In this document: piece by piece, positions 7,491 to 13,814 of the stretch
Layout of the letters: each line of letters starts with the position of its first letter
Position numbering within the stretch: position 1 is the stretch's first letter
The notes under the pieces: generated by a model
Database searches by the model: none
What the model was told of the DNA's origin: nothing
The model's input: the letters and a program-made list of their open reading frames with translations, nothing else
Made by a program: the position numbers and the translations under genes
Source: Elusimicrobiota bacterium
GTDB lineage: Bacteria; Elusimicrobiota; Elusimicrobia; UBA1565; UBA9628
Direction of reading: 5' to 3'
DNA length: 18,651 nt
Assembly (NCBI GenBank): GCA_028717865.1
Contig: JAQUMZ010000008.1
Span: forward strand, 1 to 18,651

Positions 7491-8275
7491 TGCGCTTGCG
7501 ATTCTGGAAGCTGGAGGGGGCGGGCAACGATTTCGTGCTCGTGCGCGATCGGCCGGGCTTGGCCCTGGCGAAGCTGGCCCGGGCCTTGTGCGATCGCCGC
7601 CGCGGCATCGGCGCCGACGGGCTCCTGGCGGTGGCGGCCGCGGCCGGCCGCGTGAGACTACGCTACGCCAACCGCGACGGCAGTTCCGCCTTTTGCGGCA
7701 ACGGCGCGCGCTGCGCCGCCTGGTGGGCCTTCACGCGGGGGTTGGCCGGCCGCAGGCTGAGCCTGGCGGCGGGGCCGCGCACGCTGGCGGTCCGCATCGC
7801 CGGGCCGGGCCGGGTCGAGGTCGCCATGCCCGAACCGGAGGGCTGGCGGCCGGACCTGCGTCTGCGCGCCGGGGGGGCGGAGCTGGTGGCGCACTTCATC
7901 CGGGCGGGAGTTCCGCATGCGGTCGTTCCGGTGCGCGGCCTGGACCGTTTCCCGGTGCTGGAGGCCGGCCGGGCGATCCGGCGCCACCGTTTGTTCGCGC
8001 CGGAGGGGACCAACGTGGATTTCGTGGCCCGCGACGGCGCCGGGCTGCGCCTGCGCACCTACGAGCGCGGAGTCGAGGACGAAACCTGGGCTTGCGGCAC
8101 CGGCGCGGTGGCCGCGGCGGCGGCGGCTTGGCGCCTGGGTTGGACGCGGCCTCCGGTGCGGGTGCGCGCGCGGGGGGGCGAACTGACCGTGCGGCATGGG
8201 GCGCCGGGCGCTGGCGGGGGCTTCAGCCTGGAAGGGCCGGCGCGCGTGGTTTTTTCAGGGGAGGTCTCGCTATGA
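7490..8275 (+). CDS. dapF: Diaminopimelate epimerase
   Basis: The enzyme converts LL- to meso-diaminopimelate, the penultimate step toward lysine and the source of the peptidoglycan cross-linking residue. It has 261 residues, slightly shorter than E. coli DapF (274). The family motifs are intact: GAGNDFV (10-16), CDRRRGIGADGLL, ANRDGSSAFCGNGARC with the first catalytic Cys69, GVPHAVV, GTNVDFV, and RTYERGVEDETWACGTG with the second catalytic Cys202. Trp200 sits where Leu is usual, just before the second active-site loop. The gene overlaps the TPR gene by 1 nt and dapA by 4 nt (ATGA), as expected for a lysine/DAP operon segment. Confidence 0.97.
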   Translation: MRLRFWKLEGAGNDFVLVRDRPGLALAKLARALCDRRRGIGADGLLAVAAAAGRVRLRYANRDGSSAFCGNGARCAAWWAFTRGLAGRRLSLAAGPRTLAVRIAGPGRVEVAMPEPEGWRPDLRLRAGGAELVAHFIRAGVPHAVVPVRGLDRFPVLEAGRAIRRHRLFAPEGTNVDFVARDGAGLRLRTYERGVEDETWACGTGAVAAAAAAWRLGWTRPPVRVRARGGELTVRHGAPGAGGGFSLEGPARVVFSGEVSL

Positions 8276-9153
8276 AATTCGAGGGATCCTACGTCGCCTT
8301 GGTCACGCCCTTCGCCCGCGACGGCTCCATCGACGAGCCGGCCCTGCGGCGCCTGGTGCGCCGCCAGCTGCGCGCCGGGACCGCGGGCTTGGTGCCTTGC
8401 GGTTCGACCGGCGAGGCCGCGACGCTTTCCCACGATGAGTTCCGGCGGGTCGTGACCCTGGTCCTGGAGGAGTCCCGCGGACTGCTGCCCGTCATGGCCG
8501 GGGTCGGCACCAACTCCACCGCCAAGGCGGTGGAGCTCGCGCGCGAGGCCGAAAGCCTGGGCGCCGACGCCCTGCTGGTGCTGGCTCCGTATTACAACAA
8601 GCCGACCCAGGAGGGGCTTTACCGGCATTTTCGGGCGGTGGCGGCCGGCACCCGGCTGCCGGTCGTGGTCTACAACATCCCCGGGCGCGCGGCGGTCAAC
8701 ATCCTGCCCGCGACGCTGCTGCGCATCGCGCGCGACTGCCCCAACGCGGCCGCGGTCAAGGAGGCCTCGGGCAGCCTGGACGCCGTCAGCGAGATCGTGG
8801 GCGCCGCGCCCAAGGGCTTCGCGGTCCTTTCCGGCGACGACAGCCTGACCCTGCCCATGCTGGCCGTGGGCGCGCGCGGGGTGGTATCCGTCGCGGCCAA
8901 CCTAGCACCCCGCCCCATGGCCGAGTTGTGCGCGGCGGCGCTGGCCGGGGACTTCCGCCGGGCGCGCGTTCTGCACCGCAGGCTGTTTCCGTTGATGCGG
9001 GCCCTGTTCGTGGAGACGAATCCCATCCCCGTGAAGGCCGCCCTGGACATGATGGGCCTGTGCGCCGCGGCGCCCCGCCTGCCCCTGACGCCGCTGCGCC
9101 GGGAGCATGCCGCCTGCTTGCGCGGGAGTTTGGCCGGTTTGGGGCTGATCTGA
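8272..9153 (+). CDS. dapA: 4-hydroxy-tetrahydrodipicolinate synthase
   Basis: The enzyme condenses pyruvate with aspartate semialdehyde, the committed step of the DAP/lysine pathway. It has 293 residues, normal length for this TIM-barrel family. Key residues are visible: the Schiff-base Lys163 in AAVKEASG, Tyr134 in YNIPGR, Thr46 in CGSTGE, Tyr108 in APYYNKPTQEGLY, and Arg139 for substrate carboxylate binding. These match the E. coli set with shifts of one or two residues. The start overlaps the dapF stop (ATGA) and has a strong AGGGGAGG at 8257-8264. It is the last gene of the rightward run. It is followed by a convergent intergenic hairpin cluster rather than a classic plus-strand U-tract terminator. 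Confidence 0.97.
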   Translation: MKFEGSYVALVTPFARDGSIDEPALRRLVRRQLRAGTAGLVPCGSTGEAATLSHDEFRRVVTLVLEESRGLLPVMAGVGTNSTAKAVELAREAESLGADALLVLAPYYNKPTQEGLYRHFRAVAAGTRLPVVVYNIPGRAAVNILPATLLRIARDCPNAAAVKEASGSLDAVSEIVGAAPKGFAVLSGDDSLTLPMLAVGARGVVSVAANLAPRPMAELCAAALAGDFRRARVLHRRLFPLMRALFVETNPIPVKAALDMMGLCAAAPRLPLTPLRREHAACLRGSLAGLGLI

Positions 9154-9163
9154 CAGGACGCGG

Positions 9164-9214
9164 AAAAAAACGGCGGTTAGCCGGCTACAGTTACCACCCC
9201 TAACGGAACCGCCG
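9164..9214 (-). terminator. Possible intrinsic terminator for the leftward (tldD) transcript
   Basis: Read on the minus strand, CGGCGGTT (9214-9207) can pair with AACCGCCG (9178-9171), and seven consecutive T's follow directly (9170-9164). The loop is 28 nt and can itself fold through GTTA/TAAC. The tract lies just downstream of the dapA stop, so it would end leftward transcripts before they run antisense into dapA. The long loop and only 8 bp of stem make it a moderate candidate. The left arm can alternatively pair in the 13-bp hairpin at 9207-9239. Confidence 0.45.
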
Positions 9215-9242
9215 CCCCCCTCGTATGGGGGCGGCGGTTGCG
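9201..9242. repeat. REP-like hairpin element, copy A
   Basis: The element runs from TAACGGAACCGCCGCC to GGCGGCGGTTGCG and encloses the perfect 13-bp hairpin. Its left flank through the first arm (9194-9216) matches 9399-9421 with one mismatch in 23 nt, and both copies end in GTTGCG after a GGCGGCG arm. Shared ends with a variable loop suggest two diverged copies of one element. Confidence 0.6.
9207..9239. repeat. Perfect 13-bp inverted repeat, 7-nt loop
   Basis: AACCGCCGCCCCC (9207-9219) and GGGGGCGGCGGTT (9227-9239) are exact reverse complements around CTCGTAT. The stem is extremely stable on either strand. No T-run follows on the plus strand, so it is not a classic intrinsic terminator for dapA, but it could act as a 3'-end stabiliser or pause site. 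Confidence 0.85.
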
Positions 9243-9265
9243 CGGCGCTGGACGGCGCGCCGCGC
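9240..9265. repeat. Perfect 9-bp inverted repeat, 8-nt loop
   Basis: GCGCGGCGC (9240-9248) pairs with GCGCCGCGC (9257-9265). It directly abuts the preceding 13-bp hairpin. The left arm plus TGG recurs at 9386-9397, next to the second copy of the repeated element. Confidence 0.7.
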
Positions 9266-9300
9266 TCAGTTTACGGCACGCGGGCCACTGCTGTTAAGCC

Positions 9301-9325
9301 ATTCGCGATGCGTAGCATCGCGAAT
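9301..9325. repeat. Perfect 11-bp palindrome with 3-nt centre
   Basis: ATTCGCGATGC (9301-9311) and GCATCGCGAAT (9315-9325) flank GTA. It is less GC-extreme than its neighbours, and the very short spacer looks as much like a protein-binding dyad as an RNA hairpin. It does not match the dif 11-6-11 architecture or a parS site. Confidence 0.8.
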
Positions 9326-9326
9326 C

Positions 9327-9353
9327 CAGACGGCCCCCCGCGGGGGCCGTCTG
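9327..9353. repeat. Perfect 12-bp inverted repeat, 3-nt loop
   Basis: CAGACGGCCCCC (9327-9338) and GGGGGCCGTCTG (9342-9353) are exact reverse complements around CGC. It begins one base after the 11-bp palindrome, giving two stacked hairpins. TTCC follows, with no U-tract. Confidence 0.8.
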
Positions 9354-9405
9354 TTCCGTCGGGGGATGAATGCCGTCAAACGGCCGCGCGGCGCTGGGCC
9401 ACCCT

Positions 9406-9445
9406 TAACGGAACCGCCGCCGCCACTCCGGGCGGCGCCGTTGCG
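9406..9445. repeat. REP-like hairpin element, copy B
   Basis: TAACGGAACCGCCGCC opens the copy and GGGCGGCGCCGTTGCG closes it. Inner pairing is CGCCGCC with GGCGGCG, and outer pairing is AACGG with CCGTT. Flanking GCGCTGGGCCAC (from 9391) and GTGCCCAGC (9451-9459) can extend the stem with a single bulge, giving one long imperfect hairpin across about 9391-9460. Confidence 0.6.
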
Positions 9446-9546
9446 TTGGCGTGCCCAGCGGGCTGGGCCGACGACTCCTGGCACGCGCCGAATTGCATTT
9501 CAACTGAAGGATTCGAGTTAGCCGAGCGTGACGGGCGCCGGAGCGT

Positions 9547-11100
9547 TCAATCCGCCGGAGCGCCGACCAGGACGGCGCGCGCGGCTTCGCGGTCTCCCGA
9601 GGCGATCTTCACGAAAGCGTCCTGGAGCAGGCCGCGCCGGGCGCTGCGGCCGCGCAGGCGCCGGCCCCAGGCCGTGCCGGGCAGGCAGCGCTCCACCAGG
9701 TTGTCGAGCCAGGCGCGCCAGCGGGTCCGGGGCCGGCAAAGCTGGCGCAGGCGGCGGGGGACCGCCGTGAAGTCCTGGATGTCGCGCGAGAGGTTCCGAC
9801 GCAGGGATGAGTTCTCGGCCAAGGCCCTTTCCACCTCGGCCACCGACCGGTTCCAGTCGTCGGATTCCAGCCGGGCCAGCGCCGAGGCGGCATTGGTCTT
9901 CATCCGGGCCAAGGTTTTTTCATAGGCGCGGCCGCGGCCGCGGTAGGCGGCGCGCACGGGCGCGGGCAGGGGGCAGGCCTCGATCTGGGCGAGCAACTCC
10001 GGGGACAGGCAGCCCGCTTCGCCCTCCAGGCGCTGCAGCTCCTCCTCCAGGGAGGCCGCGGGGATCCAGCGGGCGGCCTCTTTCCGGCGGCCGCTCCGCT
10101 CCAGCAGCAGCGGGCGGGATATCCCCTCCGGCTCCCGGGCCGCCTCGGCGGCGGCCGAGAATTCGCGCAGGGCGGCCTCGGCGCGCTCCAGGGCGCGCGC
10201 GCGGCGCAGGAAACGGGGGTCGAGCCGGCCTCCGGCGGCCTTGGCCTCGAGCTGCGCCGTGAGCTCGGGCGAGAGCAGCTCTTCGCCGCGGTAGCGTCCC
10301 TCCAGGCCCGCCGCGCGGGCGAGTTCGAGATTCCTCTGGCCGCGCAGGCGCCGGCCCAGGTTGTCCAGGTCGTAGCGCATGCCGTAGGCCGGGTAGCTGA
10401 GTGTCGCGTAGTCGAGCTTGCCGGTCTCCACCAGCTTGGGCGCGCCGGGGGGGCGGCGCCGGTTTAGGGCGTTCTGCATGGCCATGAGCTGGGCGGAGTA
10501 GCCGCGCAGGTTGAACCGGCTGAGGCGGTCGTAGTAGTCCGGCGGCAGCGCCGCCGCGTCCGCGGGGGCTTCCCCGGGCTCGGCCGGGACGATCACCTGG
10601 TTGGACATGCCGCCCTTGCCCTCGAAGAGGCCCTTGAGAATCTCGCGCTTCTCCTCGTCGCTCATCGCGGCGTCGGCGTCCGTGAGCTTGGACTCGTCGC
10701 GGCCGCGCTTGAGGCGGCCGTAGGTGCTCTGGCGCACGTGGTCGGCGTTGGCGTTGAGGGATCGGCTGGTGTTGCGCAGCAGCGAGTCCTCGAAGTGCCG
10801 CGAGCCCTCGGCGTCATCCTGGGCCAGGCCGACGGCGATGCGGGCGGCGGATTCCGGGGCGGAGCGGATCCAGTCGCGGACGTCCGCCAGCCGCCGCTCG
10901 GGGTCCGAGGCTTGGGTGATGCGCTCGCCGATGCGCGACTTTTCGATGCGCCCGGCCAGCGCGTCGAGCGCGGCCGGGTCGCGCTCCAGCGTCTGGCGCA
11001 GCAGCGCCGCCAGCTCCGAGGGCGGTTGCGCCTCCCGGCCGGCCACGGTTTCCTGGCCGCAGGCCAGCGCCGCCAGCAGCAGGGCGGCGGGCGGGATCAC
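9547..11100 (-). CDS. Exported protein of unknown function (517 residues)
   Basis: I do not recognise this family. The start is GTG at 11100, overlapping the previous gene's TGA by 4 nt. The N-terminus is hydrophobic (IPPAALLLAALAC) and could be a signal peptide or a weak lipobox at Cys14, but it lacks the usual positive residue. The mature part is almost entirely helical and rich in Arg, Ala, Leu and Glu. One distinctive segment has aromatic residues (LPPDYYDRLSRFNLRGYSAQLMAMQNAL and SYPAYGMRYDLDNLGRRL), around residues 190-270. The C-terminus is strongly basic (RPRTRWRAWLDNLVERCLPG). No catalytic motif is evident. It is the last gene of the leftward tldD operon. Third-position GC preference and the tight overlap support it as a real gene. 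Confidence 0.72.
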   Translation of the reverse strand: MIPPAALLLAALACGQETVAGREAQPPSELAALLRQTLERDPAALDALAGRIEKSRIGERITQASDPERRLADVRDWIRSAPESAARIAVGLAQDDAEGSRHFEDSLLRNTSRSLNANADHVRQSTYGRLKRGRDESKLTDADAAMSDEEKREILKGLFEGKGGMSNQVIVPAEPGEAPADAAALPPDYYDRLSRFNLRGYSAQLMAMQNALNRRRPPGAPKLVETGKLDYATLSYPAYGMRYDLDNLGRRLRGQRNLELARAAGLEGRYRGEELLSPELTAQLEAKAAGGRLDPRFLRRARALERAEAALREFSAAAEAAREPEGISRPLLLERSGRRKEAARWIPAASLEEELQRLEGEAGCLSPELLAQIEACPLPAPVRAAYRGRGRAYEKTLARMKTNAASALARLESDDWNRSVAEVERALAENSSLRRNLSRDIQDFTAVPRRLRQLCRPRTRWRAWLDNLVERCLPGTAWGRRLRGRSARRGLLQDAFVKIASGDREAARAVLVGAPAD

Positions 11101-11810
11101 GGGGACTCCGGAGCCGGGGTGAAGGGGCGCAGGGTTTTGCCGCGAGCTTTGACCTCGCCGGCGTCGTCTATGGCCGCCCGGCCCAGCAGGAACTCGCTGG
11201 AGGCGATGTCTCGGCGCTTCCGGTTCTTGACGTCGATAAACGCGTGCGCGGCGCCTTGTTCCAGGTCGTTCCAGCGTGCCGCTCCGTAGAGGCCGTTGGG
11301 CGAGAGCTGGAGCGCCTCCAGCCCGGGGAAGGGGCCGGTCTCGAAAAGCGTGTCGTCCAGGTAGGATCTGGCGGAGGCGAACCAGCCGTTCTGGCGCCTG
11401 AGGGCCAGCAGGCAGGTCTCTCCGTCGTCGGAAAAGACCAAGGGCGGTCCGTCCGGGGGCAGGTCCGGCTCGGAGTCGTTCCAGAGCTCCTTGCCGCCGC
11501 CGCCGTAGAAGCGCAGCAGGCGCTTGACCTCGAGCAGCCTGGTCTTGGCGCTGTTCCAGACTTCCCGCTTATCCAGGGTCCAGGCGAACCGCGCGTTGGG
11601 GGAAACCCCGGCCTCCAGCCTTTTGACGCGCACCCGGGCCGCGCCCGTTTCCTCCCAGCGGCCCAGGCCGATCTCTCCCGAGAGCCGTCCTTCCGCGTCG
11701 TAATACAGGAGCGACTTGGCGGCCTTGACCCAGCCGGGGCGGGGCGCGGCCGCCGCCGCGGCGGGCGCCCCGACCGCGAGCAGGAGCCCCGCGAGAATCA
11801 GCCTGCGCAT
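11097..11810 (-). CDS. Exported protein of unknown function (237 residues)
   Basis: A clear signal peptide (MRRLILAGLLLAVGAPAAAAAA) is followed by a mature domain of beta-strand-like segments. Examples are SLLYYDAEGRLSGEIGLGRWEE, ARFAWTLDKREVW, LVFSDDGETCLLALRRQNGW and LQLSPNGLYGAARWND. The recurring S-x-D/N-G turns resemble blades of a beta-propeller or WD40-like sensor, but the count is low and the assignment is not secure. It starts 10 nt after the PrcB-like gene and overlaps the 517-residue gene by 4 nt (GTGA), so these two unknown proteins are probably made together and may interact. Confidence 0.75.
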   Translation of the reverse strand: MRRLILAGLLLAVGAPAAAAAAPRPGWVKAAKSLLYYDAEGRLSGEIGLGRWEETGAARVRVKRLEAGVSPNARFAWTLDKREVWNSAKTRLLEVKRLLRFYGGGGKELWNDSEPDLPPDGPPLVFSDDGETCLLALRRQNGWFASARSYLDDTLFETGPFPGLEALQLSPNGLYGAARWNDLEQGAAHAFIDVKNRKRRDIASSEFLLGRAAIDDAGEVKARGKTLRPFTPAPESP

Positions 11811-11820
11811 GGGGGCGCGC

Positions 11821-12309
11821 TCATGGATCGGCTCGCGTCACGCTCGCGTCCGCGGCGCCGCCGCGGGGAAAGAGCTTGACGGCGTAGGGCTGGGTGATGA
11901 CCTGCATGGTAAGGCCCGTCGGCTTGGTCTCCTGATAAAAAATCTCGAGCTTTCCGTCGCGCCGGCGGGGCTCCAGCCAGCGCACGCCGAAACCGCCGGT
12001 GCTGCGCTGGCCCAAAAACACCGCCGCGCCGAAGAAGCCCTGGAAGTCCGGAGCCTCCGGCGCGGCCGTCCCGATGGCGGCCCAGGCCGCGGCCCAGTCC
12101 GCCGCGGTCTTGAGCGCGCGCGCGTCGGGCTGCTCGGCGCTTGAGAATTGCCCTTTCCATTCCAGCATCGCGGCCTCCTTGACGGGGGTGGAAGCGTCCT
12201 CGCCCGCGGCGGCCGGGGCGCGGTCGTTCGCCGGCGGGGCGCCGACCGGCTTGCCGGCGCAGGCTGAAAAAAACAGCGCGGCTGACAACGCGGCGAGCGA
12301 CTTATTCAT
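11821..12309 (-). CDS. PrcB-domain lipoprotein
   Basis: The 162-residue protein has a lipoprotein signal peptide with lipobox FSAC, Cys17 being the predicted lipidation site. A Pro/Ala-rich linker follows, then a PrcB_C-like domain: WKGQFSSAEQPDARALKTAADWAAAW, DFQGFFGAAVFLGQRSTGGFGVRW and TMQVITQPYAVKLFPRG. In the spirochaete dentilisin system PrcB is a lipoprotein needed for assembly of a surface protease complex, and related domains are widespread. I chose the ATG at 12309, with GGAGG just upstream, over a TTG at 12321 that lies inside that ribosome-binding site. It overlaps the tldD 3' end by 8 nt. No protease gene like PrtP is adjacent, so the role here is inferred only from the domain. 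Confidence 0.82.
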   Translation of the reverse strand: MNKSLAALSAALFFSACAGKPVGAPPANDRAPAAAGEDASTPVKEAAMLEWKGQFSSAEQPDARALKTAADWAAAWAAIGTAAPEAPDFQGFFGAAVFLGQRSTGGFGVRWLEPRRRDGKLEIFYQETKPTGLTMQVITQPYAVKLFPRGGAADASVTRADP

Positions 12310-13687
12310 GGCGGCCTCCAACCAGTATCCCAGGCATGCGGATGGTGGGCATGCCGTCCGAGACGGGTACGCCTTGGCCGTCCTTGCCGCAGGTCCCGAT
12401 GCCCCAGCCTATGTCCCAGCCCACCCGGTCTATGCCGCGCAGGGCCTCGGAGCCCACGCCCATGAGGTTGGCGTCGCGGACCAGGTGCCGCACGACGCCG
12501 TCCTCCACCCAGTAGCCCTCGTCGACCTCGAAGACGAACTCGCCGGTGGCCGTGTTGACCTGGCCGCCGCCCATGCGGGTGACCAGCAGGCCGGCCTTGA
12601 GTCCGGCGAGGATGTCGGCCGGGTCGTCGGCGCCTGGGGCGATGTAGAGGTTCGACATGCGCGGGATCGGGCGGCAATGGAACGATTCGCGCCGGCCGTG
12701 GCCGTTCGAGGCGCGTCCGGCCTTGAGCGCGCTGACGCGGTCGTAAAGGTAGTCGACCAGGACCCCGGATTTGATCAGCGGGGTGGGGCGCGCGACGACG
12801 GCCTCGTCGTCGAATCCGAAGCTGCCCCGGGCGCCGGGCAAGGTCGGGTCGTCTATCACGGTTACGTTCGCGGGCGCCACCGTCCGGCCCAGCTGGCCCT
12901 GATAGGCGGGGGAGGTCCCTTCCTGGACGAGATCGGCCTCCAAGGCGTGGCCCACCGCCTCGTGTATGAGCGTGCCTCCGGCGGAGCTGGAGATCACGAT
13001 GGCCATCTCGCCGGCCTTGGCCTTGGGCGCGTCGAGCTTGGCCAAAGCGCGGCGGGCCGCCGCCTCCGCCGCCGCCTCGGGCCGGCCCTCGAGCAGCAGT
13101 TCGTAGCCCTTGAGCCCGCCCAGGACGGCCTGGCCGGTCTGGAGCATGCCGTCGCGCTGCGCCACCACGTTGAGCGAGAGCATGACCGCGGTCCGCAAGG
13201 CCCGGCAATGGGCGCCTTCGCTGTTGACGAGCAGGACCTCCTTGCGTCCCTCGCCGTAGGTCAGGCTGACCTGGCGGATGTGGGGGAATCGCGAGCGCAC
13301 CGCGGCGTCGATCCGGCGCAAAAGCGCGATTTTTTCATCGAGGGGAACCTCGCGGGGGTCCACGCGGACGGGGGCGCGCCAGACCAGCGGCGCCGCCGGT
13401 TCGGGCGCGCGCTCCGGGGCCGGACCCAGCAAGGCGCCGCGCAGGCGCAGGATTTCCCGCTCGTCGAGGCTGTTGGCGCTGCCCTGCAGGGTCTGCGCCC
13501 CCGGGGCGCGGCGGCGCAGGAAGCGCAGCCCGGCGCCCTGTTCCACGCCCGTAGCCGCGTCGGCGACGCGGGAATCCTCGAACCGCACCGAGGTGGATTC
13601 GGATTGCTCCAGGAAGACCTCCCCGTAGTCCGCCCCCGCCGCGGCGCGGGCCAGTTCCCGGACGGCAATCCCGCTCCAGGCTGCCAT
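12302..13687 (-). CDS. tldD: TldD-family metalloprotease
   Basis: The predicted protein has 461 residues (E. coli TldD: 481). It contains the zinc-binding HEAVGH at 242-247 with a nearby Glu (ALEADL), and the third-ligand-type Cys433 in TCGKDGQG near the C-terminus. Family blocks GSFGFDDEAV, RVSALKAGRASNGHGRRESF, PRMSNLYIAPG and GGGQVNTATGEFVFEVDEGYWV are all present. TldD normally pairs with TldE/PmbA to form a protease that degrades unfolded peptides or matures RiPPs such as microcin B17. No tldE is visible in the window. The frame is open upstream to 13840, but the ATG at 13687 fits the family N-terminus and clears the thrS promoter region. It is the first gene of the leftward operon. Confidence 0.92.
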   Translation of the reverse strand: MAAWSGIAVRELARAAAGADYGEVFLEQSESTSVRFEDSRVADAATGVEQGAGLRFLRRRAPGAQTLQGSANSLDEREILRLRGALLGPAPERAPEPAAPLVWRAPVRVDPREVPLDEKIALLRRIDAAVRSRFPHIRQVSLTYGEGRKEVLLVNSEGAHCRALRTAVMLSLNVVAQRDGMLQTGQAVLGGLKGYELLLEGRPEAAAEAAARRALAKLDAPKAKAGEMAIVISSSAGGTLIHEAVGHALEADLVQEGTSPAYQGQLGRTVAPANVTVIDDPTLPGARGSFGFDDEAVVARPTPLIKSGVLVDYLYDRVSALKAGRASNGHGRRESFHCRPIPRMSNLYIAPGADDPADILAGLKAGLLVTRMGGGQVNTATGEFVFEVDEGYWVEDGVVRHLVRDANLMGVGSEALRGIDRVGWDIGWGIGTCGKDGQGVPVSDGMPTIRMPGILVGGRHE

Positions 13688-13814
13688 GGCATCAAAGTTA
13701 CCAAATTGGGGACGTTCCTTGCTTTTTTTGCGAAGTCGGAAGCCGCTCCCCGGGTCGGCCTTGAAAATTCGGTATAATTTTTCACAGGGCCGGGAACGAG
13801 CCTTAAAGGACCAT
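13688..13814. promoter_or_regulatory. Divergent intergenic region between tldD and thrS
   Basis: These 127 nt separate the two opposite starts. The plus-strand half contains the thrS -10 box and ribosome-binding site. The tldD-facing half shows no convincing -10/-35 pair and no good ribosome-binding site. A T7 run lies at 13723-13729 without a proper hairpin before it. Confidence 0.6.
13773..13778 (+). promoter_or_regulatory. Predicted -10 box (TATAAT) of the thrS promoter
   Basis: A perfect sigma-70-type TATAAT lies in an AT-rich island 36 nt before the thrS ATG, putting transcription start near 13785. No good -35 hexamer is found at 16-18 nt upstream. TTGAAA at 13761-13766 is far too close to serve. 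Confidence 0.5.

Larger units (their letters stand above)
9154..9546. other. Convergent intergenic region, non-coding, rich in inverted repeats
   Basis: The 393 nt between the stops of dapA (+) and the leftward operon (-) hold no convincing gene. Weak open frames cross it, but they have no start signal and are broken up by palindromes. It contains four near-perfect or perfect inverted repeats, two divergent copies of an approximately 40-nt hairpin element, and one A7/T7 tract. The last ~60 nt (about 9488-9546) are more AT-rich and contain the short inverted repeat TTCA-AC-TGAA, but nothing I can name. Confidence 0.85.

Noticed and set aside
9301..9325. dif/XerCD recombination site
   Set aside because: The centre is 3 nt rather than 6, and the arms do not resemble known dif sequences.
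9293..9410. Integron attC-like core sites (GTTAAGC at 9293, TTAAC near 9406)
   Set aside because: Only one half-site fits the GTTRRRY consensus. The opposite RYYYAAC fails, and there is no integrase or cassette gene.
9488..9546. Possible tRNA fragment (GGATTCGAGTT resembling a T-loop)
   Set aside because: The flanking bases do not form a T-stem, and no acceptor, D or anticodon arms can be drawn.
9154..9546. CRISPR array
   Set aside because: The repeats occur twice only, are unevenly spaced and are palindromic, and no cas genes are present.
13723..13729. T7 run as a plus-strand intrinsic terminator
   Set aside because: No stable hairpin precedes it, and no plus-strand gene lies upstream that would need it.
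11999..13777. Long plus-strand open frame (592 codons) opposite tldD
   Set aside because: It is antisense to a clearly recognisable TldD, with no family motifs and no ribosome-binding site.
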